The notes beneath the pieces were generated by a model that worked only from the letters and a program-made list of their open reading frames with translations, had not been told where the DNA came from and made no database searches. Positions 43,375 through 52,709 of a DNA stretch of 64,000 nucleotides are shown piece after piece (the stretch's first letter is position 1; every line of letters starts with the position of its first letter). The position numbers and the translations under genes were made by a program. The stretch is from JAWKWH01 sp963669415 (GTDB lineage: Bacteria; Pseudomonadota; Alphaproteobacteria; Rhizobiales; Rhizobiaceae): NCBI GenBank assembly GCA_963669415.2, contig CAXXPS010000001.1:1054001-1118000 (forward strand), given 5' to 3'.

Positions 43375-44973
43375 ATGCATCAGGAATTCGACTACATCAT
43401 TGTTGGATCGGGGACGGCGGGCTCAGTGCTTGCTTCCCGCCTGAGCGAGGACAAAGACTGTAGCGTTCTGATACTCGAAGCCGGCGGTCCCGATCGCGGC
43501 TTCTGGCTCAAACTGCCGATCGGTTACTACAAGGCAATCTACAATGAACGGGTCTCGCACCTGTACAAGGGTCAAGCGGACGAGGGAATTGCCGGCCGCC
43601 GGATGGATGTCCCTCGTGGCCGCGTTGTCGGAGGCTCCAGCTCGATAAATGGTCTCATATACATTCGTGGGCAACCTCAGGATTTTGACGACTGGGCGGC
43701 GCGTGGTGCTCTGGGGTGGGCTTATCGGGATGTACTGCCGTATTTTCGAAGTATTGAGACATATTCGGGGCCGCCCTCGCAATACAGGGGGGCACACGGT
43801 CCGCTGAATGTATCTGATCTGAGGAATGACAGTTCGGCCTGTGAAAGCTGGCTGGAGGCGGCGCGCCAATTCGGGCTTCCTGATAATCCGGACTACAACG
43901 CTGCGTCACCCTCAGGGCTCTGCAAATACCAGCTCACCCTTCGCGGCCGCTGGCGCGAAAGTGCCGCGACAGCCTTTCTGAAGCCGGCGCTTCAACGGCG
44001 CAATCTGAATTTGGAAACGCAGGCAAGGGTGATCTGCCTGGATTTTGACAACGATCGGGTCACAGGTCTGCGCTACCATCGGCACGGGCATGTCCACGTG
44101 GTTCGGGCGGCGCGCGAGGTTATCCTTGCCGCCGGGACGGTTCAGAGCCCTCAGATCTTGCAGCTTTCCGGCATCGGTCCGGCAGAATTGCTGAACGAGC
44201 ACGGAGTGAAGGTGCGAGTGGAAGCTCCGGAGGTTGGTGAAAACCTGACAGATCATCTGCAGATGCGCACGATCGTGGAACTGGCTTCCCCCGGCCAAAG
44301 CTTGAACGATCACGTCCGAAACCCGTTTCGGCTGGCCCAAATGGGACTGGACTGGCTTTTGTGGTCGCGTGGGCCACTGACAGTGGGCGCAGGCCAAGTA
44401 GGCGGAGCGGTGTGTTCAAAATACGCGGTAGATGATCGTCCGGATCTTCAGCTATTTGTCATGCCGCTATCCGTCGATAAACCCGGGGCTCCGCTACATC
44501 GCTACTCTGGCTTCACAACGTCGTACTGGCAGTGCAATCCCGAGAGCAGGGGATCGGTTTCGATCACTTCGGATGATCCTTTCCGCGATCCTGAGATCAA
44601 GACCAACTACCTCAGCACCGAACACGACTGTGCGGTCATGATCGAGGGATTGAAAATTGTTCGAGAGATATACCGCCAACCGGCATTCGCAGATCAATGG
44701 CGCAGGGAGATCGTTCCGGGAGCCGATATTCAATCGGACGAAGACATCCTCAGCGCCGTGCGCAGATACGCCAGCACCGTCTATCATCTCACCGGAACCT
44801 GCCGCATGGGCAGTGATCAAAATTCGGTGGTTGACCCAGAGCTTAAAGTACGCGGAGTAGACGGCCTTCGAGTAGCCGATGCGTCGGTCATGCCATCCAT
44901 AACCTCAGCCAATACAAATGCTCCGACATTCATGATCGCCGAGAAAGCCGCAGATCTGATCCGTCGGGGCTGA
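43375..44973 (+). CDS. GMC-family FAD oxidoreductase (choline/alcohol dehydrogenase type)
   Basis: 532 residues from ATG 43375. FAD-binding YIIVGSGTAGSVLASRLSED (about 6-25) and GRVVGGSSSINGLIYIRGQ are at the N-terminus; the active-site His is in TVYHLTGTCRMG and the Asn in SANTNAPTFMIAEKAADLI near the C-terminus. It oxidises an alcohol group on a sugar, polyol or choline-like molecule. An in-frame TTG at 43345 would add ten residues that read IAEKAVRKS, similar to a GMC C-terminus, which may be a leftover of another copy. Genes on either side suggest sugar oxidation. Confidence 0.93.
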   Translation: MHQEFDYIIVGSGTAGSVLASRLSEDKDCSVLILEAGGPDRGFWLKLPIGYYKAIYNERVSHLYKGQADEGIAGRRMDVPRGRVVGGSSSINGLIYIRGQPQDFDDWAARGALGWAYRDVLPYFRSIETYSGPPSQYRGAHGPLNVSDLRNDSSACESWLEAARQFGLPDNPDYNAASPSGLCKYQLTLRGRWRESAATAFLKPALQRRNLNLETQARVICLDFDNDRVTGLRYHRHGHVHVVRAAREVILAAGTVQSPQILQLSGIGPAELLNEHGVKVRVEAPEVGENLTDHLQMRTIVELASPGQSLNDHVRNPFRLAQMGLDWLLWSRGPLTVGAGQVGGAVCSKYAVDDRPDLQLFVMPLSVDKPGAPLHRYSGFTTSYWQCNPESRGSVSITSDDPFRDPEIKTNYLSTEHDCAVMIEGLKIVREIYRQPAFADQWRREIVPGADIQSDEDILSAVRRYASTVYHLTGTCRMGSDQNSVVDPELKVRGVDGLRVADASVMPSITSANTNAPTFMIAEKAADLIRRG

Positions 44974-45020
44974 TTTTTGGTTTTGACCCTAACAGGTCGT
45001 CGCTTTCCGAGAGAAACGCA

Positions 45021-46172
45021 ATGAACTCAAATCATCACATCACGCGGGTTCAGGCATTCTCTTACCGCTGTCCGATACCGGCACCGGTGGAAACATCGTT
45101 TGGTCGTATGCTGGATCGCCCTGCCGTTTTCGTACGTGTAGAGGCCGATGATGGATGTTTCGGTTGGGGAGAAATCTTTGCCAACTGGCCAGCCGCCGGC
45201 GCCGAACATCGCGTAAACCTGATTGATCGCGACCTCTCCCAACTCATATTGGGGCAGGGGGTTGGAGACCCGGCTCAGCTATTCAGGTCCCTCAGCCAAC
45301 AAACCCATGTCCGGGCACTGCAGAGCGGTGAGTTGGGGCCATTCAGACAGTGCATCGCCGGAATTGACATTGCCATTTGGGATATGAAAGCGCGTGCCGC
45401 GGGGCTTCCGCTTCGAAAGCTTCTGAACGCCAATTCCCCCGATCAGATTCCAGCCTACGCAAGCGGCATTCATATCGGGCAGGCCGAGGCCAAAATTGCC
45501 CGAGCCCGTGAGGCCGGTTTCAAGGCGTTCAAGGTCAAAGTTGGTTTTGGTCTTCGCGATGAGGCTCAGGTAGTCAACGCGCTCGCCGGGGGCTTGAGTT
45601 CGGAGGAAACCGTCTTTGCGGATGCAAACCAGGGTTTCGATCTGGTTCAGGCCAAGGCCTTTTTGACTGGCGTGGAACAAAGTCAGATTGGATGGCTGGA
45701 AGAGCCCATTGTTGCCGATGCTCCGGATTCTGATTGGCGATCGCTTGCGGTATCAACCGGAATTCCGCTGGCAGGAGGTGAAAACATTGCCGGCTTGGCA
45801 GAATTCAAACGCATCATTGTTCAAGGATACCTAAAGTTTCTGCAGCCCGATGCGGCCAAATGGGGCGGCGTTTCGGGTTGCTTTGAAATCGGCAGGGCCA
45901 TTGTCACGGCGGGGCGAATTTACTGCCCGCATTTTCTGGGCGGCGGATTCGGTATCGCGGCTTCCGCGGAACTATTGGCTGCAGTCGGTGGTCCCGGTCT
46001 TCTTGAAGTCGACGTAAATCCTAACCCGTTGCGGTCGGCCTTCGATCTTGCCGGTATCGATCAAAATTCGGGCAACTGGCACCTCTCGTCTGACCCGGGG
46101 CTGGGTTGCGCGTCGATCCCCTATGAGATTGAGAGCTATTTGAGCCACAAGATAGAGTGCACAGTTCGCTAG
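45021..46172 (+). CDS. Mandelate racemase-group enolase superfamily protein (sugar-acid dehydratase-like)
   Basis: 383 residues. The capping domain starts ITRVQAFSYRCPIPAPVETS. Barrel catalysts: FKAFKVKVG (K-x-K acid/base pair), metal ligands Asp in VFADANQG, Glu in GWLEEPI and Glu in LAGGENIAG, and His in CPHFLGGGFG as the opposite-face base. These place it in the mandelate-racemase subgroup, whose members dehydrate or epimerise aldonic acids. After the GMC oxidoreductase this fits a sugar acid made from an oxidised sugar. Confidence 0.9.
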   Translation: MNSNHHITRVQAFSYRCPIPAPVETSFGRMLDRPAVFVRVEADDGCFGWGEIFANWPAAGAEHRVNLIDRDLSQLILGQGVGDPAQLFRSLSQQTHVRALQSGELGPFRQCIAGIDIAIWDMKARAAGLPLRKLLNANSPDQIPAYASGIHIGQAEAKIARAREAGFKAFKVKVGFGLRDEAQVVNALAGGLSSEETVFADANQGFDLVQAKAFLTGVEQSQIGWLEEPIVADAPDSDWRSLAVSTGIPLAGGENIAGLAEFKRIIVQGYLKFLQPDAAKWGGVSGCFEIGRAIVTAGRIYCPHFLGGGFGIAASAELLAAVGGPGLLEVDVNPNPLRSAFDLAGIDQNSGNWHLSSDPGLGCASIPYEIESYLSHKIECTVR

Positions 46173-46320
46173 AACCCGGTCCCCAGGCAAACGGGGACGG
46201 TCCCCTTCCGTGCTTATACCTAACAGACTTCTAATACGGGACCTCAAATTGAGGGTTCCGCACTAAGCCGATCTTCAGGCTCCCCTGTTACGTTTCGCTG
46301 CAAACGGGGATGCCGAAACA

Positions 46321-46827
46321 ATGGGCAAATTATCAACAAATATCGTGGCTGCGGCGCTGCTTATGGTGATGCCTTTGCAGGCGACCGCGACACCGTATTA
46401 TTCAGACAAAAAAACGGTGACGATCCGTGGAGACCGCGGTGGTGTATTGATCAAATATGCATTGAAAATGAAGAAAATGGAGCAGCGTGGCACCTTCGTG
46501 CGGTTTGCGGGCCATTGTGATTCTGCGTGTACGCTTTATCTGGCTCTTCCGAGAAGTCGGGTTTGCATAACCAAGGGCGCCAAATTTCGATTCCACATGC
46601 CTTATGGCTCTAGCGCCAAAAACAACAGAACGGCAGCCAACTACATGATGCGCAACTACCCCGGCTGGGTACGTTCATGGATTCGGAAAAACGGCGGTCT
46701 GACCAGCAGGTTGAAGACAATGAATTACGGATATGCCAGCCGGTATCTTCCTGCCTGCAGCAAAGGCAAATCCGGTCCAAAACGGACACGGACCATTTTG
46801 GCATTTCTGACCAATCGAGGTCGCTGA
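46321..46827 (+). CDS. Exported ClpP-fold-like protein, paralogue A
   Basis: 168 residues with signal peptide (IVAAALLMVMPLQATA). The core reads VTIRGDRGGVLIKYALKMKK, FVRFAGHCDSACTLYLALPR, KGAKFRFHMPYGSSA, and NYPGWVRSWIRKNGGLTSRL. This follows the layout of COG3904-type periplasmic proteins related to ClpP (G-G turn, then C-x-S-A-C, then a hydrophobic strand and a His), so Ser of CDSAC and His of RFHM may form a hydrolase site. This is pattern inference. It is a close paralogue of the lipoprotein at 49765 and convergent with the next gene. Confidence 0.8.
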   Translation: MGKLSTNIVAAALLMVMPLQATATPYYSDKKTVTIRGDRGGVLIKYALKMKKMEQRGTFVRFAGHCDSACTLYLALPRSRVCITKGAKFRFHMPYGSSAKNNRTAANYMMRNYPGWVRSWIRKNGGLTSRLKTMNYGYASRYLPACSKGKSGPKRTRTILAFLTNRGR

Positions 46828-46833
46828 ACCGAA

Positions 46834-48024
46834 TTACCGGCGAAAGCTGAAATCATCGATGGTAATCCGCTCGTAAATCAGCGACCGGAATTCCAATTTT
46901 GTTATCTGCTGATACCCGGCAGCGAAGTAGACCGGCCCGGCCCGGCTCAATCTCATGCGATCTTGGTGAACCAGTTCGTCGCCGCGCCAGGCGCTGACAA
47001 CGACATCTTTTTCCTCACCGCGGGTCCAGGCCACGCTGATATAGGTGCCGACAAAATCGAAGGGCTCGTCGCTCCAAATCAACGCTGGGGTTCCGGAACT
47101 GTTGTACGCGATATACTCGGAAGAAACAGTTGCGTTGACGTAGCCGGCACCAAAATAGAACCGGTTGTGCACCGATATCCAGTTGAGCCAATTCAGACCA
47201 TGGTATCCCGCCGGAATTTCAAACAGGGAGTCCGAGATCGTCAGGTTGTCAAAGTGAACCGTTTCGACATCGCTTTCGGGTTTATCAAGCCACGGGTCAG
47301 CCAAATCCATTTGCCCCAGAAGCACTGCGGCATCCTTCAGTTCCACCTGCCTGCTGTATACGCCTTCACCTTGAGCATTTCGAACTTCCAGCATCCACCT
47401 GGACGGATATCCAGCGAATTCGAAATATCCCGAATTGCTGTGGGGGACGTTGAACGTTTTTCCATCGCTGTCAGTCAGAAACACTTCAAATTCATCAATG
47501 GCATCATTTTCGGCAATCGAGAATGTTCCGGTAATTTTCAGATTCGGTGCGACGCCGATCGGTCTGCATGTATCCTTGACAAACATTCCGCCGGGTGCGT
47601 CGGGCAGGCGAAGCATATGAAGTGTTTGCCGGTCCATTTCGGAGGTTGAAATCCATCCTGGTGGTGGGAGCGCCTCAACTTTGTAAGTGCCTGGTTCGTG
47701 GATCTGCGCTTCCTTCTTGTTGCCGAACTCAACGACAAAATTTGCGAAACCATCAATGTTGGAATTGAGCGTTCGGTAGGTGCCGTCCGGCCGATGCATT
47801 TTGATTGGGAGTGCAGCATACGGCCGGTCTCCCATATCGAAAATGCCGTCCCGGTTCACATCACGATAAGCGTAGCAAGAAATTTTCCAATTCTCACGCT
47901 GGGCAGCTGTCGCCGAGGATGAATTGAGAATTGATACCGATATGAAAATCAGCAGTAGCCAGATTACGGCCGACTTGCCCGGACCATATTGTTCATCTGC
48001 ATTTAGATTGGCTGCTCTTCGCAT
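46834..48024 (-). CDS. Exported protein with SdrD B-like repeat
   Basis: 396 residues from ATG 48024. A signal-anchor-like segment (SAVIWLLLIFISVSILNSSS) ends near ATAAQ. CYAYRDVNRDGIFDMGDRPY is the calcium-binding start of an SdrD B/Cna-B-type domain, and VFLTDSDGKTFNV and VDLNG-like strands suggest a further one. The C-terminal half (DNLTISDSLFEIPAGYHGLN to LIYERITIDDFSFRR) looks like a jelly-roll ligand-binding domain often seen at bacterial cell surfaces. An in-frame TTG at 48105 is rejected because it lies upstream of a terminator. The function is probably binding to a surface or polysaccharide. Confidence 0.8.
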   Translation of the reverse strand: MRRAANLNADEQYGPGKSAVIWLLLIFISVSILNSSSATAAQRENWKISCYAYRDVNRDGIFDMGDRPYAALPIKMHRPDGTYRTLNSNIDGFANFVVEFGNKKEAQIHEPGTYKVEALPPPGWISTSEMDRQTLHMLRLPDAPGGMFVKDTCRPIGVAPNLKITGTFSIAENDAIDEFEVFLTDSDGKTFNVPHSNSGYFEFAGYPSRWMLEVRNAQGEGVYSRQVELKDAAVLLGQMDLADPWLDKPESDVETVHFDNLTISDSLFEIPAGYHGLNWLNWISVHNRFYFGAGYVNATVSSEYIAYNSSGTPALIWSDEPFDFVGTYISVAWTRGEEKDVVVSAWRGDELVHQDRMRLSRAGPVYFAAGYQQITKLEFRSLIYERITIDDFSFRR

Positions 48025-48049
48025 CGAACTGTCCTGATTGGTATCTGCC

Positions 48050-48085
48050 CCAAAAACTGATGCCGCCGGAATGTCCGACGGCATC
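48050..48085 (-). terminator. Rho-independent terminator of the Gly-Asn repeat gene
   Basis: On the minus strand GATGCCGTCGG and CCGGCGGCATC form a stem with one mismatch and a five-base loop (48059-48085), followed by AGTTTTT. It lies 29 bases past the stop of the repeat-protein gene and upstream of the SdrD-like gene. Confidence 0.85.
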
Positions 48086-48113
48086 AACATAACTGGAAAA
48101 CCCAAGTGGACTC

Positions 48114-49481
<1,368 letters not shown>

Positions 49482-49547
49482 TTGCCGTAAACCCCGGTTA
49501 ACCCATTCCTACATTAGTAAATGATTTATTATCAGTCGAGCCCGTTG

Positions 49548-49564
49548 TTCATTTAGTGTTAACC
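49548..49564. promoter_or_regulatory. Near-consensus CtrA-like site upstream of the repeat-protein gene
   Basis: TTCA-N7-TTAACC differs by one base from the CtrA box TTAA-N7-TTAACC. It lies 67 bases upstream of the repeat-protein start. Additional isolated GTTAAC words occur at 49496, 49655 and 49692. Confidence 0.35.
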
Positions 49565-49764
49565 AATGCGCATTGCGCTGATTGCAATAGGGCCGTCAGG
49601 CCACGACGGGAATATCCAACGGCGATGACGTCAAAGTTGTATCCTGATTTCAATAGGTTAACTCAAAAAGCTCCTGTGCAGGGAAATAGTGGTTAACGTG
49701 GACTTGCAAACACAGGTTAGCGGGTGCTAAGCCGGAGATCGGGCTTGGGAGGAGGGACGCACAC

Positions 49765-50394
49765 TTGTCATACGGGTCCAAACTCGCCCTGATTCTGCCA
49801 ATAATTGCCTTGGCGTCATGCACTTCGGCGCCTTCGGATTCAATTTTGAAAGCCGAAAACGGCGTGTACAATCACGTTGGAGGGCATGCGCGCCAGATTT
49901 CTGTGGATAACAATCTACATCAATCTCGCTCAAAACAGCGGTCGCAAACTCGGAAGAAAACGATTCGGTCGAGCCGAAAAACGATCACAATCAGCGGTGA
50001 TCGCGGCGGGGAACTCATCCGCTATGCAAGAAAAGTAAAAATTTCGGCTGATCGCGGTGATCTGGTGCGCATTGGAGGGCTGTGCGATTCGGCATGCACT
50101 CTGTATCTGGCCCTACCACGCCGTCAGCTTTGCCTGCTGCCTGGAGCCGCTTTCAGATTCCACCATCCTTACGGTTCTTCAAAGCGAAACAACCAAGTTG
50201 CGGCGCGTTACATGATGCGGTCTTATCCGGGATGGGTGAGGAGCTGGTTGCGTTCAAATGGCGGTCTGTCCGGCAGATTGAAGCTTATGAACCACGCACA
50301 CGCGGCCAAATACATCAAAAAATGTCCCGGTGAGAGTTACAACAGGGTGAAGAGCGACAAACTTCGCGAAATCGGGCGGCGACCCTCAATCTGA
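49765..50394 (+). CDS. ClpP-fold-like lipoprotein, paralogue B
   Basis: 209 residues from TTG at 49765 (gggaggaggg upstream). Lipoprotein signal LALILPIIALASC (lipidated Cys 19). After a basic linker of about 60 residues the core ITISGDRGGELIRYARKVKI, LVRIGGLCDSACTLYLALPR, GAAFRFHHPYGSSKRN and YPGWVRSWLRSNGGLSGRLK matches the protein at 46321 almost position for position. The Ser of CDSAC and the His of RFHH are shared. The tail (SDKLREIGRRPSI) is unique. It is convergent with the MORN gene, repeating the arrangement of paralogue A. Confidence 0.82.
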   Translation: MSYGSKLALILPIIALASCTSAPSDSILKAENGVYNHVGGHARQISVDNNLHQSRSKQRSQTRKKTIRSSRKTITISGDRGGELIRYARKVKISADRGDLVRIGGLCDSACTLYLALPRRQLCLLPGAAFRFHHPYGSSKRNNQVAARYMMRSYPGWVRSWLRSNGGLSGRLKLMNHAHAAKYIKKCPGESYNRVKSDKLREIGRRPSI

Positions 50395-50444
50395 CCCCCG
50401 GGGACATTCAGCAAATGCGATGTGAATGAGTGCTGGAGTCAGCG

Positions 50445-51911
50445 CTATCTTCCATGTTTGTCTTGGAGCGTTTCCTGTCGCTGGATCGATTTGACTTTGC
50501 CTTCATTCCATTCAGCCTCGTAACCCAGACCACTGGAATGCTTCACTTCACCGCTGCCGTGGCGCTTGCCGTTTTGCCACGCTCCGACATATTTGCGCCC
50601 GTTTGCTTCTGTGAACGTGCCTTGTCCGTGCCTTTGGTCGTTTTGCCACTCGCCCTCATATGTGTTGCCGTTTGCCCACACCTGGGTACCATATCCATGG
50701 CGCTTGTCGTTTCGCCAGGAACCGTCATAGGTGTTGCCGCTGGCCCATTTTTGCAAGCCTTGACCATGGCGTTCGTTCTGTCGCCAATTGCCTTTGTAGC
50801 TGTTTCCGTTCGCGAATGTGGCTTCGCCATACCCGTCCCAGGATCCATTGCGCCAATTTCCTGAATAGCGGTTTCCACTCTTATACTGGGCGGTGCCGCT
50901 GCCGCTTCGTTTGCCACGGAGCCATGTCCCCTCATAGGTATTTCCGTTGGCAAAACGGGCGCTGCCCTCGCCGTGGCGAAAACCGTTCTGCCAACCACCC
51001 TGATATCGCGCTCCGTTCTTGAAGGTGTGCTCTCCATACCCGTGACGTTTGCCGTTTCTCCATGAACCGGAATAGCGGGACCCATTCGGATATGTTCCAG
51101 TGCCCTTTCCCTGACGTTTGCCATTCACAAACCCGCCTTGGTATCGAAATCCGTTTGCAGATCTGAAGCTTCCAAATCCGTGGCGCTTGTTCTCTCGCCA
51201 GGCACCGTCGTAAAACTGCCCCTTTGGTCCGGTGAATTTGCCGTTTCCATGGCGATCGCCGGCAACCCAGTCTCCGACATATTTTTCGCCATCGGAGCTC
51301 ACATATGTGCCTTTGCCGTGCCTTTTGTTGCGTTCCCAGCCACCGTCATAGTAGGCGCCGTTTGCCCAGGTATATTTGCCGGCACCCTGGCGTTGGCCCT
51401 TCAGCCAGTCTCCCTCATACCGGTTGCCAGTGACGAAATTTGCAATTCCCCTCCCGTGAAAACGGCCGTCTTGAAAATTGCCTTGATAGGACCATTCGTG
51501 CCATTTGGAATGTTGGTAATAGCGCCAGGTTATGATGCCCATTCCCTGGGGCTTTCCCTCCGGACAAAGCCCGATGAATGTGAATGTCTCTCTCGGTTTT
51601 GGTGACCGGTTTATCACGTGGCAGTCTTGATTTTCGGCTCTTTGCCTGCGGGACTTTCTTGCCGGATGTTTGCCAGTGACATGCGCCAGCAATTCATCGG
51701 TTATGTCAGCCGATTTCTCCAAATTCCAGTCGTGCTGGTAGCGTTCAATTGCCTGGATTGTCCGTCGTCCGATCACTCCATCGGCAATGCCGGACTTGTA
51801 TCCCTGGTCGTTGAGCGATTTCTGGAGTGCGAGAATTTCGTCGCGTGTGACTGCCCCCGACACTGAAGGCACTAACGCAAAGCAGACTACCACGAGAAAC
51901 AAATAGCGCAT
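50445..51911 (-). CDS. Secreted MORN-repeat protein with peptidoglycan-binding domain
   Basis: 488 residues. Signal peptide (YLFLVVVCFALVPSVSGA), then a PF01471-type peptidoglycan-binding domain (LALQKSLNDQGYKSGIADGV, IGRRTIQAIERYQ; about 28-62), a linker with a CHVI...GLC cysteine pair, and from about 140 fourteen MORN repeats of 23 residues plus a degenerate fifteenth (typical unit RYSGSWRNGKRHGYGEHTFK). MORN strands make an elongated lipid- or protein-binding beta sheet; in bacteria it is rare to find them so long and exported. The protein probably links cell wall with an envelope partner. ATG at 51911. Confidence 0.92.
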   Translation of the reverse strand: MRYLFLVVVCFALVPSVSGAVTRDEILALQKSLNDQGYKSGIADGVIGRRTIQAIERYQHDWNLEKSADITDELLAHVTGKHPARKSRRQRAENQDCHVINRSPKPRETFTFIGLCPEGKPQGMGIITWRYYQHSKWHEWSYQGNFQDGRFHGRGIANFVTGNRYEGDWLKGQRQGAGKYTWANGAYYDGGWERNKRHGKGTYVSSDGEKYVGDWVAGDRHGNGKFTGPKGQFYDGAWRENKRHGFGSFRSANGFRYQGGFVNGKRQGKGTGTYPNGSRYSGSWRNGKRHGYGEHTFKNGARYQGGWQNGFRHGEGSARFANGNTYEGTWLRGKRSGSGTAQYKSGNRYSGNWRNGSWDGYGEATFANGNSYKGNWRQNERHGQGLQKWASGNTYDGSWRNDKRHGYGTQVWANGNTYEGEWQNDQRHGQGTFTEANGRKYVGAWQNGKRHGSGEVKHSSGLGYEAEWNEGKVKSIQRQETLQDKHGR

Positions 51912-52203
51912 CGTTTCAACCCACCCACCTCAAACCTGTCACGACAATATGGCGAAGGCAAGCAGGTGCGACCATCAAGCGGGGGTTTGGTAAATCGGGT
52001 GCATGTTTATTGGGAGCAGCGGCAAAATCTTCGTTTTGTTTCCGGTTTCACCATCTGCGTCGAAGGAGTTCCTGGAGGCCGGCAAGAAGCGGCTTGCCGG
52101 CGATACCGCTCAGGCTATCCATGCGGTGATGCTCAGCCATACTAGCGATCTATAAGTATATAGAAATATAATATAGTAGTAATACATAATAATAGTTTGT
52201 ACG

Positions 52204-52220
52204 TTAACCAAATATTAACC
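52204..52220. promoter_or_regulatory. Full CtrA-type binding site
   Basis: TTAA-CCAAATA-TTAACC is an exact match to the alphaproteobacterial CtrA consensus TTAA-N7-TTAAC. It is located between the divergent MORN gene (293 bases away) and the autotransporter gene (490 bases), so one or both may be cell-cycle controlled. Confidence 0.6.
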
Positions 52221-52490
52221 AAAATCATAGAAAAGAGATTCGTAGTATTAGTATAAGTTGGAATAAGACTTTGTAAAATCGTTAACAGGCAAGTAATTTA
52301 GTAATATCTAACGAGTGAACCGGGTTATTATCATTACTAACCAATTTTTGGATTAAGGGTAGGGATATGTCAGCCGGGGGGATGGCATTTGCGGGCGTCG
52401 CGCTTCGAGAACGGGGTTCACGGAATCCGGTTTCACGGCGAACAGGCATAACGCCCAGGTTTTTTGCGCGTGCCACATCTGGTGCGCGCC

Positions 52491-52550
52491 TTCTTTTCCC
52501 GACCCTTTTTGTCTCAACCATTTTTGTCCCGGCCCTTTTTTCCCCGACCC
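52491..52550. repeat. Four imperfect 15-bp tandem repeats
   Basis: Units TTCTTTTCCCGACCC, TTTTTGTCTCAACCA, TTTTTGTCCCGGCCC and TTTTTTCCCCGACCC follow one another with no gap. The role is unknown. Confidence 0.6.
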
Positions 52551-52709
52551 ATGCGTCACCATCGGTGAACCCCGCAGGCGCAAAGCGTAACAGAGTGAAC
52601 CTTGAAGTCAGGTCAGTTGCCCGTTCGGCGCCTTGCCCAAACCTGATCTTTCAATTTTTGAAAAATGCCACGCGCACCACACCTGCGCGATGACCATGGA
52701 GACAATCCT

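Larger units (their letters stand above)
51912..52709. other. Long AT-rich intergenic region with CtrA site and short repeats
   Basis: About 800 bases without a supported gene. 52155-52370 is markedly AT-rich and holds a full CtrA-type box at 52204. 52491-52550 has four 15-bp units. A 50-codon frame (52003-52155; starts MFIGSSGKIFVLFPVSPSAS, ends in HAVMLSHTSDL) and a 108-codon frame (52367-52693) have weak ribosome-binding sites and no family pattern; I do not call them genes. Confidence 0.5.

Noticed and set aside
52367..52693. 108-codon frame upstream of the autotransporter
   Set aside because: Its hydrophobic part comes from the 15-bp T-rich repeats and it overlaps the leader region of the autotransporter; a weak ribosome-binding site only.
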